From Isoetes taiwanensis (taxonomy: Eukaryota; Streptophyta; Lycopodiopsida; Isoetales; Isoetaceae): 64,000 bases of DNA. This document shows, piece by piece, positions 1 through 12,520 of the stretch. The DNA lies in the NCBI GenBank assembly GCA_021234155.1, contig JAJEKV010000136.1, positions 930,001 through 994,000 on the forward strand, given 5' to 3'. The notes beneath the pieces were generated by a model, which saw only the letters and a program-made list of their open reading frames with translations, ran no database searches and was not told where the DNA came from. Position 1 is the stretch's first letter. Every line of letters begins with the position of its first letter. The translations under genes were made by a program, and so were the position numbers.

Positions 1-2
1 AC

Positions 3-1313
3 AAATTCTTTTCACACTACCGGACAAAACGAAGCCTGTGTTCACTAATTAGACAGGTTTGTTCTAGTACAAGCGAGGACTTTCCTGTCAGTGGGTCCGA
101 GCAATCAGATGGAGGTAGATCAGGATCATCACCTTCTCCTAGTACTTCAGGGAGGTCATCAGATGGAGGGTCCCAAGAACAAGAAGAGGAAGTTCCCCCA
201 GTGCCGCCAAAGAAACTTAGCAGGCCAAGAGCCACCATAGCCGCTAAGGAACCAAAGAAGCGGAAGGTACAGCAGCTTGAAGTTGCAGAAATCCCCGAGG
301 AACAACCGAAAACGAAGAAGGGAAAGGGCAAGGCACCTAGGGTGGCCATTAAAGAAAAAAAGGTGGACAAGACCTCAGAGAGGATGGAAGTAATTAATCA
401 GAACAAGTATGTGCAAGGTGTAATATACTTGCCAGTAACTTCCATGAGATTGCCACCGAAGAATGAAGATGGTGAGCGCCCCCTTCAGGTTCGCAAAATC
501 TATGCTGACCACTTAAGAATTCTGAAGGACAGAATAAGGAGCAATCCCAATGCCCATGTTGCTCCAATTGTTGTTCTTGTTGACAGATCCCAGTGCATGG
601 ACCCCTACGACAGAGAAAAAACAGACATCTACATGCACTATGTCCTTGGGGGGGAAACCACAGTTTCAAAGCAAGGAGGCAGTTGTACAAGGAGAAACAC
701 AATCCAAGATATCTCTCTGTGCTCTGCGCTGTTTACTGTGGCCTAATAGACGAAGAAGCCAAAATCGTTGCCAACGCGCACAATGCTGACAACGAATACA
801 AGCTTAAAATGAGTTTCGTGGACAAAATCAGGTTCATGCACAGGGAATATGTTATATTTAAAGAAAAATATGGAGATGATTTAAAGAAACCACAATACTC
901 TCTGGAACTGAAGGAAGCGTGTGCTGTGGAGTGCTGCCTCAAATACGACGAGGCTAACAAACGGCAGTCTCTAATACCACATGACAACTGGTTCCAACTA
1001 GCCTTCAGAGACGGCAGAGTAAGTTTCTTGTATTCTGGAATACCCCTGCAACCCTCCCACTGACATCGCTTTTTTCTCTGCAGATTTGGGACCTCCAAAA
1101 CGAAATCTTCACCATGTTCGAGCGTGGTGATTTGAAAAGCAAAGGAAAGGTCTCCGAAAAGAAAAAAGGATCCGACGCCCCCAAAAAGGAAATGACAATA
1201 ACTGTCTGGCGAGAAATGCAGGGCTTCACAGATATGGATATACTAGAAAGGCTACTGCAAAAGGTTGTTGATAAGGAATTTACACTAGAAGAAATGTCCA
1301 AGGAGCTCTACAA
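3..1313 (+). CDS. ParB-like half of a ParB-DNA methyltransferase gene (5' partial, exons 3-1018 and 1084-1313)
   Basis: The frame is open from base 3, so the true start lies upstream. The first ~65 residues are Ser/Gly/Glu-rich and look disordered. A KEPKKRKV stretch (about 255-275) is a textbook monopartite nuclear localisation signal. A ParB/Srx-like fold follows: the RPLQVRKIYADHLRILKDRI helix, the PIVVLVD strand, then the signature GGNHSFKARR corresponding to the GGNHR box of ParB proteins, then helical sequence. The intron at 1019-1083 is GTAAGT...CTGCAG and joins in phase 0; exon 2 ends at 1313 before GTAAGA. One problem: the frame of 201-650 must shift at the 7-G run (648-654) to enter the GGNHSF frame, so one base is missing or two are extra. 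ParB-methyltransferase fusions are known from bacteria and phages. The product is inferred to act on DNA in the nucleus. The substrate is unknown. Confidence 0.72.
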
Positions 1314-1320
1314 GTAAGAA

Positions 1321-2006
1321 TGCCACTTTGGATTTTTTGTTTGATAGGAAGAAGTGTTTTCCGAAATACACTGTGCAGGGAATAAATTACTAATCGCATA
1401 TTTCTTATTAGCTAAAATGACTTTAGCTAAACTTGCTCGATTTTAATCCCAAAACTTTCTGTGGTTTAGCTAAGCTCTACATATTTTTCCTCTTATACTT
1501 TCTAGCGTTTAGCTAAACTAACCTAAATATCATCCCAAAAATTTCTATGGTATGGCCAAAGAAAATATTAAGCCAAATCATTATACTTCATTTCAATTGT
1601 TTCCACTTATCTTAGTCATTTTCTTCGTGAAAATATCCTAAAATAATGCTAATTAGCAAAGTCTAGGACCCAAATTAATTCATAATGTTGGAAACTAAAC
1701 TATTAATCATATATTTCTTATAGACTAGAATGATGTTAGCTAAACTAGCCTGAAGTTCATTCTTAAAGTTTCTATGGTTTAGCTAAACAATACCAAATTT
1801 CACTCTCTTACTTTCTAGCGTTTGGCTAAAGAGCTCCAGGGTTGGCGCAGTCCCGAAAAAAGTTAAGCTAAAATTATTATTTTTTTCCCAATTTTTTCCA
1901 TTTACTTTAGCCAATTTTTTTCGAAAATGTGCTAAAAAATCGCCAAATAGCTAAGTTTAGCCCTTAAATTATTCCATGACACTGTGGCTCACACACGAAA
2001 GCCAAA
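1321..2006 (+). repeat. Left copy of a ~76-bp direct repeat, interrupted by the MITE
   Basis: Bases 1321-1375 plus 1987-2006 match 14298-14373 almost base for base, including one imperfect palindrome (1354-1371). The copy starts only 7 bp inside the intron donor. The MITE at 1376-1978 sits in this copy only. The two copies bracket about 12.3 kb of other sequence. Confidence 0.8.
1376..1978 (+). mobile_element. hAT-like MITE, 603 bp, with 8-bp target-site duplication
   Basis: ACACTGTG occurs at 1368-1375 and again at 1979-1986. The element starts CAGGGAATAAATTA and its other end reads CATGGAATAATTTA on the complementary strand, so 12 of 14 terminal bases match. An 8-bp TSD with CA(G)-type ends fits the hAT superfamily. 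No transposase is encoded. Inside, a segment resembling the first ~60 bp recurs near 1700 (ATATTTCTTAT..., then GTTTAGCTAAA motifs), so the element is a partial head-to-tail dimer. Confidence 0.8.
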
Positions 2007-2085
2007 CACAAGGCCCCCAAAAATGAACTTGTATAAAAAATTAGCATGAAAACCAGCATATATGTGGTTTTTATATACAACAATT

Positions 2086-2483
2086 CATAATGTAAAAAAA
2101 AATCATGTGTCCTTCATGGTTATGCAAAACCAATAATAGTTCATATCATGTTTTGTGTACTAATTTAAAATTTTGCACTAGTTTCTGAAAATCATCATTA
2201 GTTTGTAAGGTTGTTTTTAAGTGTACATTGATTTAGCAAAATCATTGCTAGTTCATATCATGTTTAATTACATGAATTCTTTAATCGTGCAATAGTTTTT
2301 TGGAATCGTCAATAGTTTAAAAGATGTGTTTTATGGATATATTGATTTTACAAAACCAATAGTGGTTCATATCATATTTTTTGTACTAATTCAAAATTTC
2401 ACACTAGTTTCTAGAAATCATCATTGGTTTGTAAGATTGTTTTTAAGTGTACATTGATTTAGCAAAATCATTGCTAGTTCATA
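2086..2483 (+). repeat. Tandem AT-rich repeat, about 226-bp period (left part)
   Basis: The core TTTGTACTAATT...CACTAGTTTCT...ATCATCATTAG recurs at about 2157 and 2383, 226 bp apart. The array continues at 6381 after the Helitron. With the Helitron removed, the next unit is again 226 bp away. Confidence 0.75.
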
Positions 2484-3249
2484 TCTTCTTTTTTATTTTG
2501 GTAAGGTGTTGGGTTCCGTGCCAAGGGAACGCCGCATCTTATGCCGCATGCGGCGTTCCCTTTAAGTTTGCGTTTTCCTGCGTTCCCTTGCGGGACATTG
2601 GTTGCGGGCATTCAATGTCGATTTTGAATCCTCAAAATAAAGGAGGCATTTTTGAACCGCCTGTGCAAGGTAGTGCGGCATGGCTATGGCGGTGAGGTAT
2701 CTCCACCGACTCTACCAATCTGTGGTTGGTATTCTCTTATATTCTTCTCAAGGCTTTTGTTCTGCCCGCTAAGAGAGTTTTTTTAATTATCCATGTCTGT
2801 GCAGGTTATGGTGGAGGTTAGAGCATTTCGGCAATCTTCCCAGGCACAGTATAGGTGCCCAAAATGCTTATAAGCAGCATTTACTCAGATTCGAAGAGGC
2901 CCTTCGCTCCCCTCGGTTATTTGCAAATGGATTCCTTCAAGAAGGCATGATGGTCGTTTTTCTTATTTCTCTGTTCCCGTGTAGTAGGTTGGACATGGAG
3001 ATCCATGATTTTTCCTTTGGCAAGTAGCAACGAGTTATGGATTTGGGTGAAAAGCTTAGTTCTATTACATGCCAATTTGGGTTCTCTGTTTCTTCGGAAT
3101 ACCCAATGTAGTGCCGAAAGTGGACCCTTGGAGTTTTTAAACCAGGCCAAACAGGTATTTTTCTTAAAGAAAATTTGCCGTTCTATTGTATTGTGCTTTT
3201 GTGCGATAGGGATGAAAGCAAGAAACTTTTTTTTTTGTAGCAACTGCAG

Positions 3250-4708
3250 TTTTTGTGGAGGCAGAGTGATGTAAAATATTCAAAAAATGGTGAACAATAT
3301 GAAGTTATTATGGTGTCATGCTTACCTCTAAGATTCCAGACGGAATCTGAGACATGGAAGTACTATGAAGAACGATTGGCGCTATCTGCACAAAATCTGC
3401 AAAATCTTCAACAGGAGTACGCAAATCAGGTAAAATAAAAATTAATCTGATGTATATTTCAATTCAAGCGAAGTTAATTTTTGCCACAGGTTAGACGACT
3501 TCAAGACTCTCATGAGCAAGATAAGACATTAACAATTTCGAAGTTAGAGGCTGTCCATGAGATAGCTTGCTGTGAAATTAGAGAGGCAAGTGTTAGTGCT
3601 AAGTGTTAAATGTAACATTTTGTTTTATGTCCACTCTCTAATTATGTATGACATCTTATTGTGTTTGCAGCAAACGTTGCTAAAGGTCAAGGAAATTCTG
3701 GAGGCAGAACAGCACAGAAGTATAGCACAGGTATGCTTCTACTTTTAACAATGACTATGTTCTTCTGCTTGCAAACCTTGAGTATGGGAAATGGCAATAC
3801 ATTAATGCAAAGCAGCTTGGAGAACATGAGAATTTTGAGTGTGCAAGTCAGAAAAGAAATAGCATCTTCAACGGTGAGGGCATCTTCAACGGTGGTCACT
3901 TTGGAACAAAATTATACTGTCAAATACTTGCGCAAATGCTAATTCTGAATTGTTGAGGGTATTACACGTTATTATGGTTGTGTATTCTATGTTTATTGTG
4001 ATTTTCTTTAGCCATCTAGCCTATTTTTTGAGGCCATGCATATGATGCAAAATCCCTTTGCAGGTTGCAGTAATGTACAAGGCAGGGGCAAATAGCAGCC
4101 TTGATTGGATGAATAAGATTGATGCTGTGGCACTGATTCCGAAACCACATTTTCTGGATCTTAAGACTCCTGATAAAACAATTATTATACATGTCATGAA
4201 GGTAAACACCACATTTCAAATCTCTTTACTTTTTATGTGTGATTAACTAGACATGTTGGGTTATAGAAGTAGTACATGGACTGAAGGAGTTGTTGTGAAT
4301 TGGACTGTGGTGAAAACAGGCCCGTTTTAATGGAGATGAAACTTAGTGGTTTGGAGCCGAGGTATATGCTTGAACTAATAGATCCATCAAATATTTTAAG
4401 GTATAGGCTTCACGGCCATTATTGCTTGCAAATGCCTTTAGAAAATCATGCTTCTAATAGTTAGATATGGCTCCGATATATAGTGATACTGATTTAGGAT
4501 GTGGCATTGCATTGGTTATATATAAGTTTGTCTGGCTCAACATATCTTACTGTTTGTCTTTACTTCCCACATATCTTACTGATTCTATGCACCATATCTT
4601 ACTGGTTGAAATCACCACAAAAATTGTAAACTTTTTGCTTTTTGCTGGCAGTTGAAGCATCGTTTGAACCAGCGAAGATATGAAGCTTTCAACATCAAAC
4701 TATTTTAA
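3250..4708 (+). pseudogene. Captured host gene fragment in the Helitron (coiled-coil protein, unidentified)
   Basis: Exon-like blocks keep open frames and splice sites: 3250-3429 (ending EYANQ|GTAAAA), 3490-3595, 3671-3730, 4064-4201 and 4652-4708 (ending NIKLF and TAA). Translations such as ETWKYYEERLALSAQNLQNL and LEAVHEIACCEIRE are rich in heptad-like Leu/Glu/Gln and suggest a coiled coil. The intron after 3595 has a GC donor (AG|GCAAGT). More weakly, sequence from about 2815 (EHFGNLPRHSIGAQNAYKQ) may belong to the same gene. I do not recognise the parent gene. Retained introns mean the capture was at DNA level. Exons between 3731 and 4063 may be missing. Confidence 0.5.
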
Positions 4709-6216
4709 CTACGAAGATTCAAGCACATAATGTGATTTTTGGAGTAAGGGAGGCTGCACCGTGAACAAGACCCTTAGCTTTAGAAGTATTTGTGGCCTTT
4801 GTTTATGCGCATACTTGCTAAGCAAGGCATTATCGCTTTTCTAAATTTATTGACATAAAATGTTTGTTGATCATCTTTGCCTTTGCACTGGCTTGATTTC
4901 CTTTATCTCTTCAAGGATTTTTCTAGAAAGTTCAATATATCTTGCTGTTGTTGAACATGTATGATTTCTGCTTTTTTTAGCTTTATAACAAACATTAAGA
5001 GGAGTTGTCTTTACTTCCTGTATCCTCTACTTCTTATGGACAATGCTCTTCTAACGTCAATATTATTATTATTTTTTTATTTTTTTTCAGGCTAATTTGG
5101 AAGGAGTTATCAACGCCTGCAGATTGCCTCAATCTTAATTTCCCTTTCTTTTTTATTCTTCCAGATTATGGTGAAGGCCCATATGGCACCTTGGGTTACC
5201 CACAAGCACTACGATCCTTCCTGCCCCAAACTTGTAGCTATGCGCATTCTGTACAATTCCACTTTGCATCCATCCAAAGGAAGTCTACACCAAGTTCTTG
5301 GGAGGTTAAGGCAACTAAGAACTGCAAATAGCAACAGATTAAGTGGCTAGGTTATAATTTTTTCACTCTGGATAAACTCATTCTTGCAATGCATGCAGAT
5401 AGACTGCAAAATATTGTTAGTATTCTAAACATAGTATTCTTTTATATACGAAATATTCACATGGTTACGCAGATACAATGTGCATATTTTAAGTTTAAGA
5501 ATTAAGATCTCAGTTGAAGAATTGGAAGAACGTTTTTAAGTTCTTGATACATGTAAGAAGCTTCATGCTGAACTTCTATTGTTTGCATTTGTAATGTTTT
5601 AAGAAAATTCATGCTGTTTTGCTTATTATGTTACATTCTGCAAGTGAGGTGAAATTTTAATGTTGCTGCCATCCTGTGCATGTAGCTTCAAGTCTTCATA
5701 GCCAAATATGCAATTTAGTATTGATTGTAATAAATTGATCCGCTCATAAATTCTGATTTTTTGGGCTTGGCTCAGGGTTAGTTCAGGCTTCCGACTTGGT
5801 GTGATTTTGGTTCAGGGTTTGTGCTGCTATAGCAAATCCGCAAGAAAATATCATGTCTTTGGATTGGGAATATGATGTTTTATATGGTGTTTAATTGTGC
5901 ATTTTTGCACCATTAAAACTTGCGCAATAATTTTTGATCAAAAATTTGCTAGCTCTTGATCGGGTATAAATGACTGAATATTCTTCAAATCAATGACCAC
6001 AGATGAAAAATGCAAATAGACCCAAAAAGTGCTCAAATATGTCACGCCACAAAATTTAGGACAATATCATCAAATTTATGATTATATAACGTTTAAATTG
6101 CACATAAGTATACTTAACTTGGTTTGCAGTCTTTCCAGGCTACCCAATTATATTATGCACCCTGTCTAATCTACATGTTCTATTAAATTTATTCCAGGAT
6201 AGCCATATTGAGCACC

Positions 6217-6274
6217 ATCCACCTCTTAGCATTCGATTCACCTTCATCCACCTCTTAGCATTCGATTCACCTTC
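6217..6274 (+). repeat. Perfect 29-bp tandem duplication inside the Helitron
   Basis: The 29-bp unit starting ATCCACCTCTTAGC at 6217 is repeated exactly at 6246-6274. Confidence 0.9.
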
Positions 6275-6380
6275 ATAACATTGCGCCTGCAAAATATAAC
6301 TCCAACCTCATACTTCCACGAGTACTCTAACCTCACACGTCCACGACTAATGCCCGGCATCGCCGGGCACACGTTTCTAG

Positions 6381-6870
6381 TCATGTTTAATTACATGAAT
6401 TCTTTGATCATGCAATAGTTTTTTAGAATCATCAATAGTTTAAAATATGTGTTTTATACATATATTGATTTTACAAAACCAATAGTGGTTCATATCATAT
6501 TTTTTGTACTAATTCGAAATTTCACACTAGTTTCTTGAAATCATCATTAGTTTGTAAGACTATTTTTAAGTGTATATTGATTTAACAAGATCATTGCTAG
6601 TTCATGTTATGTTTAATTACATGAATTATACAACCATACAATAGTTTCGAAGATGTGTTTTATGCATATAATAATTTTGCAAAACCAGTAGTGGCTCATA
6701 TCATGTTTTTTGTACTAATTCGAAATTTCACATCAGTTTCTATATATCATCATTAGCTTGCAAGATTGTTTTTAAGTGTACATTGCTCATTTATATCATG
6801 TTTAACTACATGAATTCTACAATCGTACAATGTTTTGAATTCATCAATAGTTTAGAAAATGTGTTTTATG
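6381..6870 (+). repeat. Tandem AT-rich repeat, right part (after the Helitron)
   Basis: The same unit as 2086-2483 resumes at TCATGTTTAATT. Cores lie at about 6506 and 6712, 206 bp apart. Four units in all are visible across the Helitron. Confidence 0.75.
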
Positions 6871-6872
6871 CG

Positions 6873-7665
6873 TCTACTTCTCAAACATGTGGTCTAGGAT
6901 AACTTTGGAATTTTGGATGCAGTTGCGCAAACAGTTGTTTTCCGCCATCTGGCATGCCTGATCACACGATGCCCAACTTGTTACGCGCCATCGCAATGAG
7001 GCAAGTTTGGAGCCGATGTCTAGGAAGGGTTTTTTTGTTCTCCCTCTTCGGGTCTCTCTTCAAACCCGCGAGGGAACCTGCACACAAGCTCTCGACCACT
7101 TCAGATGTAGGGAAGGCTGCCAAAATCTAAACCCTACAGACTTAGTAGGATTTAAGTATCGAGGCATTAAAACAGATCCATCTGTTAATGCCACCATTGA
7201 AATGGTAGTTCATGTTCCATGAAACATCCCAAAAAAGAAAAAATGGGCATCCTCCACACGGATGTGCCAACGCCCAAATTTTCCCCTTTCCTTACGTACA
7301 GGAAGATGGCGTGTTCCCCTAATTCAACCACTTCACTGAGCTCAAAATGGGATTTTGCCTTTGTGCATGAGTTCAAACATTTAATTTACACTGGGAACCA
7401 GCTATCAACAGAGCCAGAGTCGATTTGCTATAGGCATCTAGTCAACCTTTTGCTCGGTGTGCTCCTAGCCTAGTGCTATAGTGTAAAGATAGCATGTAAT
7501 TGGCAATCTGGGAAGTTGAACAATCCTCTACTTTTCAAACATATGTTCTAGGATAGCCTTGGCGATTTGGATGCAACCACGCAGCCGAATTCTGTGGCTT
7601 CTGGCATGCCCGATCGCACGATGTCCAGCTTGTTACGAGCCACTGCAATGGGGCAAGTTTGGATC
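6873..7665 (+). repeat. Diverged ~140-bp direct repeat with spacer
   Basis: 6873-7014 and 7527-7665 share TCTACTT.TCAAACAT, CTGGCATGCC, GATCACACGATG-like and GGCAAGTTTGGA blocks in the same order. The spacer and the following sequence to about 8190 contain only short ORFs that I cannot assign. Confidence 0.65.
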
Positions 7666-8195
7666 GAAGGATTCAACAATTACATGATGGGGTGCCTAAT
7701 GCTGCACGAGATGCAAGTGTCCCATGTACTAGCATATTTTTGGATTTGTTTCACCTCTATGGTCTAGACTTATTACGTCATACTATTATGGACCTTATAT
7801 GTGCACTTTAGCAATCTTGTGCACAAGTGCAATAGGCTTATGTTTGATTAGATAAAGGAGGTGGATAGGTTAATGACCATAATCGGCACCGATTCTACAT
7901 CCATTGGCTTCAAATTTAGCGCCTGTATCACACTTTTCCATTTCTCAAATTGCAACTCATCTTACTAGAAATTTCCAAAGAACAGAGCATTAGGACTGTT
8001 AGAATGAAGATAAATGATTGTATACCGGCGAGTTGGCAATCTTCCCTATGTCAAACGGAAGTAGGACTTTGAATTGTAACCTCGCAAAACCCTGGAAGAC
8101 GGACCACACAGAAGTTTCCAAGGCAGTCTTTCCCGGTTACACGCCTCCATGAGATCGCATGGCCACGCCTTCTAGTAAACGTGATGATGAGGAAT

Positions 8196-8437
8196 TGATG
8201 ACAACCTTACAAACCCTAGGACACATGTTTTGAACCCACGTGATGACATAGTGCCATGGTGGAATCCTAGTCGACCATTATGTAGGAAATGATGACAACC
8301 TTACAAACCCTAGGACACATGTTTTGAACCCACATGTGATGACAATAGTGCCATTGTGTAGGAAATGATGACAACCTTACAAACCCTATGACACATGTTT
8401 TGAACCCACGTGATGACATGCCATGGTGGAATCCGAC
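8196..8437 (+). repeat. Three-unit tandem repeat
   Basis: A unit beginning TGATGACAACCTTACAAACC and containing ACACATGTTTTGAACCCAC starts at 8196, 8290 and 8366 (spacing 94 and 76 bp). CCATGGTGGAATCC follows the first and third units. Confidence 0.8.
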
Positions 8438-10640
8438 ACTGCCTTTTCACAGGTTGTGGTCGAAATCTGCTTCAATGGTGCAAAGCGGCCGTGCAAAGTG
8501 CAATAGTGGCATACTAGGTGATATGGCAATGATATGGCACTATAAATGATGAGGTGGCATCAAAAAGAGCAAGCAAACTTTTTTTTCCATGAGAAAGTGA
8601 CTATATGCAAAAATTATGGGAGATGACATGGCATGAGTATGGTGAGGTGGCACCCTAGGTATGATAGGATGCAAATAAAAAATGTCCATATATGGCAATA
8701 TGTCATTTGTCTTTAAAAAATATAATTATTTTTGTTTTCCATATAGTGTGATTTTGTCATTATCAGATTCCACTAGCGTCAGTTAATGCATGGCTTTTAG
8801 CAACAGGCCAATAAGAAGAGACGATCTCAAACTTCTGGTTGGAATTTGAGATTCCAATGGTGGAGGTAGTTCAGGTCTGGCGACATGACATGAAGCATCA
8901 GAAAGAGGCTAGGGAAGCGATTAATTGCTGGATAACTGTCGGGAGATTCCCCTTACATTTTGATCCTAAAAACACTATCAGGCATAGAGATCTTGACACA
9001 TCATCATCGACAAATTTGCTGTACGATTTCATTTTAGCAAGAGTGGATCATCATCGTGCAGTCAAACCATAACACATTTTCCCCAACACAGGCAATTGCG
9101 GCAAAACAAATAATAGCCACCTTGCTACTGTGGAATCTCGCCTTAATAACATGAGTAGATTTAAAAATTACAAGAAATTTATCGCGGCGGCCTTGAACAT
9201 TTCTCTTCACCAACTTCGTTATACACCCAGATTTTGTAGACCATTTTGTGATCATTGACATGCATATTTAGTGTTGGCCTAGTATGATCTTTAAATGTAG
9301 GTATCGATATTGAAAAGAAAGTGAATGTTGAAATGAAAGTGGCAGGCAGTGTAATGTAGCCTAATTTTTGTGGTTCGCCAACGTTGTTAACCAAGGGCAA
9401 TCCGAGATCTTATTTTGCCCATGAGATCAATTCTATAGACATTTTCAAATGCCTTATATATATATAAAATACAAAGATAGGGGAAGGGAAATGGTAAGAA
9501 CATCGTCGCGTTCTCGGCATTCTGTCTTGAAGAGGCATTTGATTTCTCATGAGGGGAGCTGAATCGACACTTTGATCTGCACTTTCATCTATTTTTTTGC
9601 GTTCTTTTTTCCTCCCCATTTGATTTCATCAATCGGGCAGTGCCTTCAAATTCGTCGTTTCCTGCCCTGCGCACTGATTTTCTCCCTCTGCCATGCAATG
9701 TGAGATGCAAGATCCTTCCAGATTGCTTCCAGACTTCTGGCATTGCTTGTAGCTGTTGGATTTAGGTTCTTATTTGGGACTAATCTCCACTTTTTGATGC
9801 CAGAATGAAGGATTCTTTCAAAAAGGGCTTGCCAACGATGAAGATTTACCTTGGCACCAAATCCTAATTTTTCCTTCTTCCTTGACCGCCTATTAGGAGT
9901 AGTTTTGAGTGTGCCAGAACACACAAACAGGGCTATGGCGGAGAGACGGAATCAAATCCTTCTTGCATTGCAGTTGTCCTTAGCTATGGTGACCGACGGT
10001 GAAGGCGGTGCACTCTCTGATTTTCCTGGAGCTACAACAGAGCCTAGAACACAAATACATGTGTTATGAGCTGAAGCAGGGATCTCCAATCTGTTAACCT
10101 ATGTGCATGAGTCAAACATGAACCGATTATCAGAGCCTATCTATATTATAGACAAGCAATCCTGAGATAAGACCCACAAAAACATAAGTGCTAACCTGAG
10201 ATCCCAAAGCCCATCATACAGTGCTCGGCTGGTTAAGGTATCTGGAAAAAAAGATAACCAAGCAAAGTATTTGATTTCTACAGAAACAGATGTTGTGGCG
10301 AAGTTCTCACGACCCGAAATAGCCGGAATGGCGAATTTAAAAATAAAGCTTCATCTTCCTCAGATATGTTTCATGTTCCACTCTCTGTTCCGATGCCTAG
10401 GCTCTGCCATTGCCACACCTTTCAGATCCGCAGAGATCCGTCACAGCTGTCTGGGTCCTGGGTCGCTGCCATCGCCCATGGTTCGCTATGGCCTTCCCTG
10501 AAATTTGGACGGCACACTGAATTATTTTCAATTCAATGGACGGCGGAGATGAGTGCCTCGATGACGAAGAATATGCCAGAAGAATCGTCCCTATGATTTT
10601 ATATATGTTCAGATAGATGGGGGAAATTAAAAATTGAGAA
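8438..10640. other. Intronic sequence without recognisable gene
   Basis: Only short unsupported ORFs occur here; the largest are 77 aa at 8839-9072 (+) and 92 aa at 9646-9924 (-). No family motif, terminal repeat or codon continuity is evident. It may be remains of older insertions. Confidence 0.5.
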
Positions 10641-12260
10641 AGGTGGGAGAAATTCGAATAGGATTCTCCTCATTTTCCTCTTTTTCTCCTTGCAATACAA
10701 CTATGGCGCTTTGCTTGCATCAAGATCTTGACAATCTTCTCGGGAACCTTACGGCATCCCCACAGGTTAGATATTTTCCTCCTCTTTTGTTTACCCTTGA
10801 GTTTTGCTCCGATTCACTCAACAACTATTTTTAATTTGCAGGGAGCTCGTTGGAAAAAGGTTGAGAATGCATGGCCATTTTGATAATTGTTGCTCTAAAC
10901 TAGTGTATGGAAGAACCCGGCGATCAACAAAGGTAAGGATAGCTGCTTTTTAATTTACCGCTACATTCCAGGTTTCAGTTAAGCTCTGTACTGGCGATGG
11001 TATTCCTGCTTTGCATTTGCATTTCCTTTTGGCTCTTTGATGTGAGATATGGAATTAAATCACCAGGAAGTGGCAATTAGGTCATTGTAAAGCCGACCAC
11101 GAGTTTAGGCAGTTTGCCAATACTAACAGGTAAGGAAAATGATGCGGCCATCTGGGTGCACATTTTGTACCATTTACTATTCATGGATCTGGTGAGTTGG
11201 CTTCTGAATTTGTAGAATGTTTGACTAAATGATTATCCAATTATTGCATTGTCTAAGATTTTCCAAGAGCAAACATGAAGTATGATTTTATAATATGAAT
11301 GTCTCTTTGGGCCAAATGCAAAGGCAAGCCAAAAGCAGTTGAAAGTGATGCTACAGGCCCCAGTTCAAGTTTTTGGTTGCTATGTTAAGCCTAACTGGAT
11401 ATTGCTTTCCACATCTATTATCAAGAAATTGGACTGTTGCTGCTGGGGACACAACCTCATTTGTACTTATGGGATGGCCAGGCAAGCGTATTACGTTTTA
11501 CATGCAGTTTGGCAATTAGCTTGTGTGTTCCATTGCTTAGCTATCTTACTTAATAGCTCAGACAAGGTAATCATACACTTTTAGTGAAGGCTTTGCTCAC
11601 AAGTCCAGAAAACAACTGATTTTTTTTTATGCAGGCAGGTGCTTAAGCTAATGGACGAGATTGAGGCTTTGTTTATTCAACATTTTGCACGTAAAAATTG
11701 TAAATATGAAGTGTCATGCCTCAGACCAGCACCATAGAAAGCCTCTCATACCATAACATTACTTCTTGGTATCCATATGATTATTGTTTTATGATTTAAG
11801 TATAGATAACGGAGGTTAACTATGTATCTTGGCAGTGCAGGGCTTTTTCCAGGATTGTCCATTAGCATTGTTTGCTCATCTAAGTGGTGAGTATACATCT
11901 GCCTCAACATTAGCAACAGAGCTCTGCCTGCATGAAATCAATATTTCCAACATTCAGGCAAGTTTGTCACAAAATGAATGGTATATATCTACACATTTTT
12001 ACATGATTCACCTTTCAATGCAGTATGTTGGCCTTGATAATTCTTCACATGTCCATAATGGTTGGAGTATTTATCTCTGGAGGCAAGCGCAAATTAATGC
12101 ATTTATTTTTGAACTTACACCTGGAACTGAGTTGCATCATCAAGAAATCTTGGTGATGACTATGGGTCTGACGACAACAATTTTGATTGCTGAAATGGTG
12201 ATCCATCTAATATAACATGCAAAAGGAAAGCCATCTTTCCTGATTGACTTGATTCCCTTA
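10641..12260 (+). pseudogene. Possible exon remnants of an unidentified gene
   Basis: A short ORF starts ATGGCGCTTTGCTTGC at 10703 and ends at a plausible donor (CCACAG|GTTAGA). A TTTGCAG|GGAGCT acceptor follows near 10842, and further open pieces lie at 11339-11584 and 11829-12215. The exon/intron alternation resembles captured or duplicated host exons, but none of the peptides is recognisable and the frames are broken. Confidence 0.3.
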
Positions 12261-12520
12261 GCTGTCTCAGGTATGTATTTACTGTTCATGTATGGTATTT
12301 CAAATAGAATAGGGAGCAAGAGAATATTGTTGTCAGCTAGCTTCAGCTATCTTACATTGCAAAATGTGGTTAAAAAACAGTTCATCATGGTTCTTAGGAA
12401 GTAATGGATATATTTGCAATTGATTTCAAGCATGTTAATCTGTTTTCTCTAGATATAACAATGCATTGAAGGCTGTTATGACTCAGTGACAACGTTCTAA
12501 TTTCCTTATTGGATTGTATT

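Larger units (their letters stand above)
2484..6380 (+). mobile_element. Non-autonomous Helitron, 3,897 bp, with captured exons
   Basis: The element begins TCTTCTTTTTTATTTTGG after an A, and ends ACACGTTTCTAG before a T. The 3' end is preceded by a GC-rich hairpin (GCCCGGC 6352-6358, loop ATC, GCCGGGC 6362-6368) 12 bp from the CTAG end. TC...CTRR ends, a subterminal 3' hairpin and insertion between A and T are the defining Helitron hallmarks. Removing it restores the flanking tandem repeat (AGTTCATA|TCATGTTTAATT), which recurs uninterrupted nearby at 2240-2262. A second strong hairpin (15-bp arms, 2523-2537 and 2548-2562) lies near the 5' end. No Rep/helicase is encoded, so it depended on a helper element. 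Confidence 0.88.
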
